DNA from: Phycisphaerae bacterium
Lineage (GTDB): Bacteria > Planctomycetota > Phycisphaerae > Phycisphaerales > SM1A02
Assembly: GCA_018665385.1 (NCBI GenBank)
Contig: JABJDN010000134.1
Location: forward strand, 1-29,265
Reading direction: 5' to 3'
Length of the DNA: 29,265 nt
This document shows positions 23,053-29,265 of the stretch, piece by piece (the stretch's first letter is position 1; every line of letters begins with the position of its first letter). The notes beneath the pieces were generated by a model that saw only the letters and a list, made by a program, of their open reading frames with translations, was not told the origin of the DNA and made no database searches. Made by a program: the position numbers and the translations under genes.

Positions 23053-24555
23053 CTAATAACCGAACGATTTCCCGCCCTTACGCAAATCGCTATACGGTTT
23101 CATCAGACCATTTTCTACGAGGATGACTTGAACGATACCAATATCTTTGCGATCAAGATGCGAATGACCTAACTTGCGTAAGTGGGACGCAATATGTGTT
23201 TGCTTTGTATCGCCTTCCAAATAGACAGCGTTCGGTTGCCACTGGTGGTGTATTCTTGTCCGTTGCACCGCTTCGTACGGTTCATCTTCAAACCAAAGAA
23301 TGCGGAGCAAGACTTGCACCACTGCTGAAATTATGCGTGGGCCACCTGAAGCTCCGATTGCTAAAAATGGAACGCCGTTGCGAGCGATAATTGTGGGCGA
23401 CATACTAGAAAGAGGTCTTTTCCCAGGCTCTGGCAGATTTTTATCAGATTGCCGAAGACCATATACATTCGCGCCACTTGGCGATGAAAAATCATCCATC
23501 TCGTTGTTAAGAAAAAAACCAAATGGTTCTACAATAACTTTTGAACCAAAATGGGTGTTGATCGTTTCAGTAGCCGACACCATCATGCCATCGCTATCAA
23601 TAACGCAAAAGTGACTCGTTCCATCATCATCTGGGACAGTCACAGAACCGTAGGAATACATCTCTTGCGTTGCGTCTAACTGAATGGTGTCTGCCAACCC
23701 GTCTAGATATACACTATCGAGTAATCCAGATACCGGAACTTCTACAAATGCGGAATCCGCCATATGTTCAGCGCGATCTGCAAATGCATGCTTCATAGAT
23801 TCAACAAGTGCTTGGGCATAATCCAAATCATTTTGTGTAATCGATTCTGGTGCTACTCGTTGAAGAAGACCAATGATTTGCGCAATTGCAACGCCACCGC
23901 TGCTTGGTGGTGGCATTGATACGAGAGTATTCCCATCACCGAAGTCTACCTGTAGAGGCGTTTCCCAGCGTGGGAGATACGTTGATAAATCTTCAAGCGT
24001 GATGTGATCGTTCGTCGCTTTTACAATCGCATTTGCAACAGCCCCGGCATAAAAACCTTCCAAACCTTTCAATGAAATTAGTTTTAACACATCCGCTTGC
24101 TCAGCATTATCTCGATGTTTTGCCAAAAGAATTGATGGCGCAAGCACCTGCTGCCTTGTTAATGTTCCAAATGTTCTATGCGCTTCTAACAATCCTGAAA
24201 CAGTCCCTGGAATCCCGGAAGCGTCAGGGCCATTCACACTATCGTGAGTTTCATAAAAGTCTGGTCCTACTTCAGCGGGAGCGGTCTCGCGGTAATTCAG
24301 TGCAACTGGATCCATCGTGGGCGAATCTATAATCATAAAACCGCCGCCGCCAATCCCACATGACTCGGGACGCACAACGCTGAGAGCAAAACTTGTTGCT
24401 ACCGCTGCGTCAACAGCATTTCCACCCATTTGTAAAATCTTAACTCCTGCTTGAGAAGCAAGAATATGGTCCGCTGCTACTGCACCATTTGTATAGGTTT
24501 TCTGTTTTGCCGCACATCCGCTGAACAAAAGAGCCAACACTACAATTCTCAACAT
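23053..24555 (-). CDS. ggt: gamma-glutamyltransferase, lipoprotein form
   Basis: A 500-aa N-terminal-nucleophile hydrolase that removes gamma-glutamyl groups from glutathione and related peptides. The precursor cuts itself before Thr313 (DDDGTSHFCVID), giving large and small subunits. Substrate-binding Arg89 (NYRETAP), the SMPPPSSGG loop (213-221), LNNEMDDF and RPLSSMSPTI match E. coli Ggt. The N-terminus is a lipoprotein signal with LLFSGC (Cys14), so the enzyme is probably tethered to a membrane rather than free in the periplasm. The large subunit is about 80 residues shorter than in E. coli, mainly by loss of a stretch after residue 150. The ATG overlaps the stop of the TIM-barrel gene by 7 nt, so the two form an operon. 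Confidence 0.94.
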   Translation of the reverse strand: MLRIVVLALLFSGCAAKQKTYTNGAVAADHILASQAGVKILQMGGNAVDAAVATSFALSVVRPESCGIGGGGFMIIDSPTMDPVALNYRETAPAEVGPDFYETHDSVNGPDASGIPGTVSGLLEAHRTFGTLTRQQVLAPSILLAKHRDNAEQADVLKLISLKGLEGFYAGAVANAIVKATNDHITLEDLSTYLPRWETPLQVDFGDGNTLVSMPPPSSGGVAIAQIIGLLQRVAPESITQNDLDYAQALVESMKHAFADRAEHMADSAFVEVPVSGLLDSVYLDGLADTIQLDATQEMYSYGSVTVPDDDGTSHFCVIDSDGMMVSATETINTHFGSKVIVEPFGFFLNNEMDDFSSPSGANVYGLRQSDKNLPEPGKRPLSSMSPTIIARNGVPFLAIGASGGPRIISAVVQVLLRILWFEDEPYEAVQRTRIHHQWQPNAVYLEGDTKQTHIASHLRKLGHSHLDRKDIGIVQVILVENGLMKPYSDLRKGGKSFGY

Positions 24556-25361
24556 GAAACAAACTTTCGAACAACCGTCACAGCTTGAGTAATATCTTCA
24601 ATACGCTGGTCGCCTGCTTCTCGTTCAATGACCAAGTTAACTTCAGACGGAATTTTTTTCAAGAACAACTCCCAATCAACTTGCCCATCACCAACTGCGA
24701 CTTCTTCGCCCCATTGACCTTGTACCAGTGAGGCATTTGCATCTTTTATATGCACTTGTTTCACCCACGGGTTCAATTGTTCGATAGCATCAATTGGATC
24801 ACCCTTGCCGTACAAAAGCATGTTCGCTGGGTCAAAGTTTACACCAATCATTGGGTGAGATAATTCTTCGAGTACCGCGACGAGTGTTGGTGCATCTTCC
24901 TGCCCTGTTTCAAGGGCCAGTTCAATACCATGTTTCCCAAAAATATCACCAAAGACTTCGAGACGACCAAGCATTTTCAAACGCTCATCGCACTGTTCTT
25001 CTGGCAAAAAACCAGCGTGGAATGTCACAAGGTCTACGCTCATTCTGCTTGCAAGTTCCGATGCATGTGTGGCAATTTCTAGATTGGCATTCCATGTTTC
25101 GTCTGGCCTAATTCCACCCGTCCTGGCAATGGCTTCTAAAGAAGAATAATCCTCGCCAACGGTTTCAAGCATTCCACTTACTACGCCAAGTCCAGCATCT
25201 AGAAATACTTCACTTGCGTGTTTCCAGGGTTCTTGCTGGACAATTGGAACGAGTGCGAGTTGCACGGCGTTTAAACCGCATTTTTGGGTCATAGCAACTA
25301 ATTCCTCTGGGGTATTTGGCTGCAAACTCCAACTACATAATGCTAGGTGTCGACTGGTCAT
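24549..25361 (-). CDS. sugar phosphate isomerase/epimerase-like TIM-barrel protein
   Basis: A 270-aa protein of the xylose-isomerase-like/AP-endonuclease-2 superfamily. The metal-site residues are suggested by VTFHAGF, ELALETGQED, IGVNFDPANMLLYGKGDP and VKQVHIKDA, and by the final strand LVIEREAG. Members isomerise or epimerise sugars, keto-sugars or inosose; the substrate cannot be read from the sequence. The ATG at 25361 is preferred over one at 25421, which would overlap the divergent gene and add unrelated residues. No signal peptide is visible, so it is cytosolic. It is the first gene of the unit with ggt. No Shine-Dalgarno; a TAAACT box ends 7 nt before the ATG. Confidence 0.85.
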   Translation of the reverse strand: MTSRHLALCSWSLQPNTPEELVAMTQKCGLNAVQLALVPIVQQEPWKHASEVFLDAGLGVVSGMLETVGEDYSSLEAIARTGGIRPDETWNANLEIATHASELASRMSVDLVTFHAGFLPEEQCDERLKMLGRLEVFGDIFGKHGIELALETGQEDAPTLVAVLEELSHPMIGVNFDPANMLLYGKGDPIDAIEQLNPWVKQVHIKDANASLVQGQWGEEVAVGDGQVDWELFLKKIPSEVNLVIEREAGDQRIEDITQAVTVVRKFVSC

Positions 25362-25378
25362 GCCGTATAGTTTAGAAT
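25350..25378 (+). promoter_or_regulatory. sigma70-type promoter for the hotdog/membrane protein pair
   Basis: TCGACT (25350-25355) and TAGAAT (25373-25378) are 17 nt apart. The start near 25385 gives a leader of about 18 nt. It overlaps the start region of the divergent TIM-barrel gene, so the two units may interfere. Confidence 0.42.
25369..25374 (-). promoter_or_regulatory. -10-like hexamer directly upstream of the TIM-barrel gene
   Basis: TAAACT on the minus strand ends 7 nt before the ATG at 25361. No Shine-Dalgarno and no -35 are apparent. Weak on its own; listed because the same arrangement occurs at four other genes here. Confidence 0.28.
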
Positions 25379-25402
25379 ATGTAATCGAACGCACGTATCC
25401 CA

Positions 25403-26038
25403 ATGAGCATTTCTTCTTCACAATCTCAACCTCCTACAGAAACTCCAGAACCCGCACCTGAGAGAGATGAGGGTATGGATGCACCTAAAGAAAGCCTTTG
25501 GGAACGTTTTGAGGCATATGTTTCAAAATTAAGCACGAAAAACAACTTCTGGCACCGAGTGTGTTCTTTAATTTGGTTGCCATTTGCGTTTCGTAGCGGT
25601 ATCACGATGCGAAGAATCACACGTGAAAAATTCACCGCAGTACTACCTTTCAAGCGTTCAAACAGAAATTTTTATAACGCAATGGCTGGCGCAGCACTTC
25701 TAGGTAATAGCGAAGTAGCAGCTGGGATGTTCCTCTTTAAAAATTGCGGTAGTGATTTCGCTGTTGTCTGTAAAGATATGGCATACAAATTTTTAAGGCC
25801 TTGCTATGGCCCAGCTGTTTACAACGTTAGAGATGCAGAAGCAGTCGCTGCTCATTTAAATGAGAAGATGGCAGATAGGAAAGAGTTTAACATTACCTTT
25901 ACGATGGATATCACCCAAATACTTCCAAACCGTGGAAGAGAAGCACGGGTCGGCAGATGTGAAATCACATTTCATTGCACACCAAAATCGATGCTAAAAG
26001 AAAGAGCCTCACGACGTAAGACCCGGGGCTCAAAGTGA
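25403..26038 (+). CDS. hotdog-fold protein, DUF4442/thioesterase-like
   Basis: A 211-aa soluble protein. The first 30 residues are Pro, Glu and Ser-rich and probably disordered. Residues about 58-175 resemble DUF4442-type hotdog domains, which are related to acyl-CoA thioesterases: FRSGITMRRITREKFTAVLP, then NRNFYNAMAGAALLGNSEVAAGMFLF, then VVCKDMAYKFLRPCYGPAVYNV (each read in parts). The helix with NAMAGAALLGNSE is where the active-site residue lies in catalytic members, but I cannot assign a catalytic residue with confidence. The C-terminus is basic. The stop overlaps the next start (GTGA), so it is coupled to the membrane protein. A role in acyl-group or lipid metabolism is inference. Confidence 0.75.
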   Translation: MSISSSQSQPPTETPEPAPERDEGMDAPKESLWERFEAYVSKLSTKNNFWHRVCSLIWLPFAFRSGITMRRITREKFTAVLPFKRSNRNFYNAMAGAALLGNSEVAAGMFLFKNCGSDFAVVCKDMAYKFLRPCYGPAVYNVRDAEAVAAHLNEKMADRKEFNITFTMDITQILPNRGREARVGRCEITFHCTPKSMLKERASRRKTRGSK

Positions 26039-27150
26039 AGGCTATAAAAACTGTAGGCTGGGGTTTGTATTTGACTTGCAGTTGGACCTGGTGCATAGGG
26101 ATGTTTTTGCCAATAATTTTAATGGACCGATATGGATGGCTCGGATTTGTAATTTTCTCTGTGCCAAATGTACTTGGATGCGCTGCATTTGGCTACGTTC
26201 TTAAAACACCAGAGCGATCGAAAGCACTTGTCGAGAAATACAAGACTGCTATTTCTTTATTTGCATTAGTGACAATTGCATTCCATATATTCTTCATCGC
26301 TATGCTTTCATTAGTGTATATAAACGACTTTTCGTTTCTCATATCAGCCTGGCTACCTTTTTGCATTCTTGCTCTTTGCGCTTGCGTTGCATTTGTTCCC
26401 ACAAAAATCTGGCCAATACTTGCAGCAGGATTATGGTGCTTTTCAATCATCGCAGGGCTTTCCCTTCTGCCGTTTAACACGGTGCCCCAAGGCAATCTGC
26501 CTTGGCAAGAGGCGGTTTGGCTTCTGCCGATTACAACGTTCGGTTTCTTTTTAAGCCCTTACCTTGATCCGACATTCCATAGAGCATTGCAAAGTTCGCC
26601 AAGTAAGCATTCATTCGGTGTTTTCGGCATTACATTTTTAGTTATGATTGGTGTTACTACAACGTACCTAGGAATTGCACAAGATGGATACGACAACACT
26701 TTGTTTGTGTTCAGCGCCCTACTTGGTCTGCACCTTCTCCTGCAATCAATGTTTACCATAAGTGTGCATATGAAAGAAGGCATTCGAATAGTTTCTAGAA
26801 AACGCAAGAAACTATTTGTTGGATTTCTTGCATTGTTTTGTGTTGTTGCTGTTGCCGTGGCTCACCGGTTCGGTGGCATTTCGCCATCGGGTAACTGGCT
26901 AGATGGATGGCAAGATGATTATTTACGATTTTTCGTGTTCTACGGACTCGTCTTTCCCGGAATAGTTGCAGTATTTATGTTCACAAACAAAAAATTCACG
27001 CCACTCAGAACAACATTATTCGCTTTTGCACTTTTGTGTTCCATGCCCCTCCTTGAAATTGGATACTTACAAGGCAGTGCATGGCTGACTGTGTTGCCCG
27101 TCATCCTGCTGATAACATGGGCTTTTGCCTCAAGGCCTCGAATCGCTTAA
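26035..27150 (+). CDS. polytopic membrane protein of unknown function
   Basis: A 371-aa inner-membrane protein with about ten to twelve predicted transmembrane segments: roughly 8-29, 33-56, 72-95, 100-120, 125-145, 160-176, 195-215, 222-243, 260-277, 298-317, 325-342 and 348-366. The N-terminus has CSWTWCIGMFLPIILM and GFVIFSVPNVLGCAAFGYVL, which recalls transporter-like proteins, but I cannot name a family. A conserved-looking loop FFLSPYLDPTFHRA lies at 171-184. The start is GTG overlapping the hotdog gene stop (GTGA). The gene converges on secA, with a 70-bp gap that holds a nested hairpin. Confidence 0.72.
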   Translation: MKAIKTVGWGLYLTCSWTWCIGMFLPIILMDRYGWLGFVIFSVPNVLGCAAFGYVLKTPERSKALVEKYKTAISLFALVTIAFHIFFIAMLSLVYINDFSFLISAWLPFCILALCACVAFVPTKIWPILAAGLWCFSIIAGLSLLPFNTVPQGNLPWQEAVWLLPITTFGFFLSPYLDPTFHRALQSSPSKHSFGVFGITFLVMIGVTTTYLGIAQDGYDNTLFVFSALLGLHLLLQSMFTISVHMKEGIRIVSRKRKKLFVGFLALFCVVAVAVAHRFGGISPSGNWLDGWQDDYLRFFVFYGLVFPGIVAVFMFTNKKFTPLRTTLFAFALLCSMPLLEIGYLQGSAWLTVLPVILLITWAFASRPRIA

Positions 27151-27179
27151 AAGGTGAACGGCATCAACCACTCGCAAAA

Positions 27180-27213
27180 AGTCACGCGGAGGGGAAATAC
27201 CCTCAGCATGACT
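27180..27213 (-). terminator. nested hairpin downstream of secA
   Basis: An inner stem GAGGG/CCCTC (27189-27193 with 27200-27204) sits inside an outer stem AGTCA/TGACT (27180-27184 with 27209-27213). On the minus strand the structure is followed by a run of five T, so it could end secA transcription. The two stems are interrupted, so it is weaker than the other terminators here. Confidence 0.45.
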
Positions 27214-27220
27214 CGTTGCA

Positions 27221-29265
27221 TTATGTGGCGCCGCAGCATTTCTTATATTTCTTTCCGCTTCCACAAGGACATGGCTCATTTCGACCCACTGTCATTGTTC
27301 CGCCCCCTCCACTGCTTTGTTTCGCAGCTGCATCTGCCGCTGCTCGGACTGAATGCTCAGCTGCTTTCGGTTTTGCTTGTGCCTGTGCTTGCTTTGCTTT
27401 TGGTTGCCCCTGTGCCCCTTGTTGCTGCGCCTGCTGCTGAGGTGCCTGCACCTGCATTTTAGCTTTAAATACAAGATCAGTTACTCTGTCTTGTGCATGC
27501 TCAAACATCTCTTCGAATAGACGGGCACCCTCACGCTTGTATTCGATTCTCGGGTCAAGTTGGCTAAATGATCTGTACCCAATTGATTCCCGAGCTTGAT
27601 CCATTTGGTGTAAATGATCTTTCCAAACACTATCAAAAATTTGCAATAGAACCATTCTCTCTAAATGAGCAAGTTCGGCTCGTTGTACTTGTTTGATTTT
27701 TTCGACTGCTACTGCGAGGGTATCTTCTGATGCTCGCTCCTTTTCTTTTTCAGTTAAACCGAATTTCCAGTTTTCTCGTAGCCATCCATCAAGGTCGTTA
27801 TCGCTCTCATCTAGTATGCGTTGCGCCCTTCGTTGATAACGATCTGCATCCCAACGCTCCGCTTCTTCAAGCAAGAACTTTGCAAGCTCCTGTGGATTGT
27901 TTGATGGAAGTGATTGAGGTGTCCAATCAAGGTCGTACTTCACCTTCACACGTGCGCAGAAACCCTCAATAGCTTTTGCAGGATCTTGCTGCATCATCGC
28001 GCTTGTCATTTCTAACATGTTTTCGATTGGGTATTCGCGTTCGCGTTTTTCGTACGTCTTGAGTGCTCTTTGCATAACAAGTTCGACAGCTTCTTCAGGC
28101 TCAATGTCATCAAAGTCTTTTGATTCGCACGGTATATCAAATTTGGACTTCACCCAAACAGCCAATTCTTCCTGGGCATGTCTTGGCACAAGATATTGAT
28201 CTAAAGGCGACAAATCAATGTTCACAATTTTTTCTTCAGCGGCTGCTTCAATCGTAGCAATAATATCTGAACGTGACATGTTTGCTGCATCGGAAATTTT
28301 CAAAGTCGAATCCCAAGCGACTCTTGCCCAGTCGACTGCTCCTTGATAATCCCAAGATGTTTCATCGCGTTCGGACACTTTGCCATCACCCAAATCGATT
28401 GTGTCTGGTAGATATTCGCCAATTGTAACTCGAATAATTTCTACCGATTCTTCACGCGAATCGCGAATGATAAGCTTATGCAAATCTTCACGATCTTTAC
28501 CTATAATTCGATCTGGTTCGATACCAACAATTAAATTCTCACGAATCCATTCAGTAATGCAACTCGCTGAATAAATCGGATCTAAATAGTTATGCACAGA
28601 ATCTGCGACAGCTTTTTCGATGTAATCAAAAATGAGCTCCCGAATTTCAACACCTTCTAAAACGCGTTGACGCAACCCATAGAATTCATGCCGTTGCAAA
28701 TCCATTACTTCATCGTATTCAAGAATATTTTTACGTACAAGGAAATTTCTTTCTTCTACTTTGCGTTGAGCCTTCGTAAGAGCCTTCGTAAGCATGTTAT
28801 GTTCAATAGCAACGCCTTCTTTCATGCCCATCTTGCTAAGCAGTTGCAAAGTTCTTGGCCCAGCAAACATTTTCATCAAGTCATCATCCAGACTTAAGAA
28901 GAATCGAGAAGAGCCTTTATCGCCTTGGCGACCAGAACGTCCGCGAAGTTGATTATCGATACGACGCGACTCATGTCGCTCGGTCGCAATAACATGCAAT
29001 CCGCCTAAATTTTCTACATTTTCGTAAAAACGAAGGCGATGTAATAAACATGCTCCACTGTGGTCCAAATCTGCAAGCATTTTATCCGTCTTAGTGGACG
29101 AGGCCTTATCCCCATCAACCCACCAACAACTTGTTGCCCACCAATGCTCAACCAACTTCCTGTAAATGTCATCATCTGAAAGTTCCGCAACATCAGCTTT
29201 ACGAAGCCCAAGTTCTTTTGTAGCAACATGCCGATACACGTGCTTTATAACTTCCTCTTCGCTCA
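27221..29265 (-). CDS. secA: preprotein translocase ATPase SecA, C-terminal part (5' end outside window)
   Basis: SecA drives secreted proteins through SecYEG with ATP. The reading frame is open to the right edge, so only about 680 C-terminal residues are present; the Walker A and B motifs of the first ATPase domain lie outside. Visible near the start is the motif VI region GGLHVIATERHESRR, then DNQLRGRSGRQGD and RFFLSLDDDLMKMF. The helical wing and scaffold follow (RKNILEYDEVMDLQR), then the two-helix finger area with SIGYRSFSQLDPRIEYKREG. A long insertion lies just upstream of motif VI (WWATSCWWVDGDKASS), a feature I associate with planctomycete SecA. The tail has a Gln/Ala-rich linker and a SEC-C zinc motif NEPCPCGSGKKYKKCC, which binds SecB or ribosomes in other species. 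Confidence 0.97.
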   Translation of the reverse strand, partial: SEEEVIKHVYRHVATKELGLRKADVAELSDDDIYRKLVEHWWATSCWWVDGDKASSTKTDKMLADLDHSGACLLHRLRFYENVENLGGLHVIATERHESRRIDNQLRGRSGRQGDKGSSRFFLSLDDDLMKMFAGPRTLQLLSKMGMKEGVAIEHNMLTKALTKAQRKVEERNFLVRKNILEYDEVMDLQRHEFYGLRQRVLEGVEIRELIFDYIEKAVADSVHNYLDPIYSASCITEWIRENLIVGIEPDRIIGKDREDLHKLIIRDSREESVEIIRVTIGEYLPDTIDLGDGKVSERDETSWDYQGAVDWARVAWDSTLKISDAANMSRSDIIATIEAAAEEKIVNIDLSPLDQYLVPRHAQEELAVWVKSKFDIPCESKDFDDIEPEEAVELVMQRALKTYEKREREYPIENMLEMTSAMMQQDPAKAIEGFCARVKVKYDLDWTPQSLPSNNPQELAKFLLEEAERWDADRYQRRAQRILDESDNDLDGWLRENWKFGLTEKEKERASEDTLAVAVEKIKQVQRAELAHLERMVLLQIFDSVWKDHLHQMDQARESIGYRSFSQLDPRIEYKREGARLFEEMFEHAQDRVTDLVFKAKMQVQAPQQQAQQQGAQGQPKAKQAQAQAKPKAAEHSVRAAADAAAKQSSGGGGTMTVGRNEPCPCGSGKKYKKCCGAT

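Noticed and set aside
27081..27462. Plus-strand Cys/Ala-rich open frames past the end of the membrane protein gene
   Set aside because: They run antisense to the Gln/Ala-rich linker and SEC-C end of secA, which explains the odd composition.
1..29265. Mobile element, prophage or CRISPR array
   Set aside because: No transposase, integrase or phage gene, and no regularly spaced short repeats; the only tandem repeat is the coding 78-bp unit at 19460-19645. The single tRNA gene has no direct repeat or integrase beside it.

Overview
The window looks like a core-genome stretch from a moderately AT-rich, Gram-negative bacterium, most likely Planctomycetota and perhaps Phycisphaerae. That placement is inferred from the BamD-like/LptE/FtsH neighbourhood, the long SecA with a Cys-rich SEC-C tail, the two-subunit 2-oxoacid:ferredoxin oxidoreductase and general protein resemblance; no database search was possible. 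I see no transposase, integrase, phage gene or CRISPR array.

Layout. (1) 1-5000: a tRNA-Tyr gene converges on a minus-strand operon korA-korB-mnmG. (2) 5000-8300: an unrecognised 107-residue basic protein, then a minus-strand pair (ALDH7-type aldehyde dehydrogenase followed by a Nudix hydrolase), divergent from a lone beta subunit of a 3-oxoacid CoA-transferase. With KorAB this could be a lysine/ketoacid catabolic neighbourhood (inference). (3) 8300-12030: a sigma-28 (FliA/WhiG) gene, and upstream of it one 810-codon gene that joins a shortened FlhA (last membrane hairpin plus the cytoplasmic domain) to an FlhF SRP-type GTPase. This is the most unusual object in the window. (4) 12100-15780: an envelope operon of BamD-like TPR protein, LptE-like lipoprotein and FtsH. 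(5) 15800-19160: minus-strand operon uvrC (without the usual C-terminal HhH region), a YggU/DUF167 protein and poxB-type pyruvate dehydrogenase. (6) 19200-21100: a Cys-rich lipoprotein with 78-bp tandem repeats, then dihydroorotase. (7) 21080-23020: rpsB-tsf with its own promoter, a leader of about 150 nt and a strong terminator. (8) 23050-25360: a TIM-barrel sugar isomerase-like protein followed by a gamma-glutamyltransferase lipoprotein, both minus strand. (9) 25400-27150: a hotdog-fold protein coupled to a polytopic membrane protein. (10) 27220 to the right edge: the C-terminal part of secA, which runs out of the window.

Expression signals fall into two groups. Some genes (fliA, poxB, mnmG, rpsB, tsf, the 107-residue gene, the Cys-rich lipoprotein) have good Shine-Dalgarno sequences. 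Several first genes of transcription units (pyrC, scoB, the ALDH7 gene, the BamD-like gene, the TIM-barrel gene) instead have a TANNNT hexamer only 6-7 nt before ATG and no Shine-Dalgarno, which suggests leaderless transcripts. The only intergenic stretch above 300 bp is 9205-9594 between the flhA-flhF fusion and fliA; it holds a plausible fliA promoter and no convincing gene.
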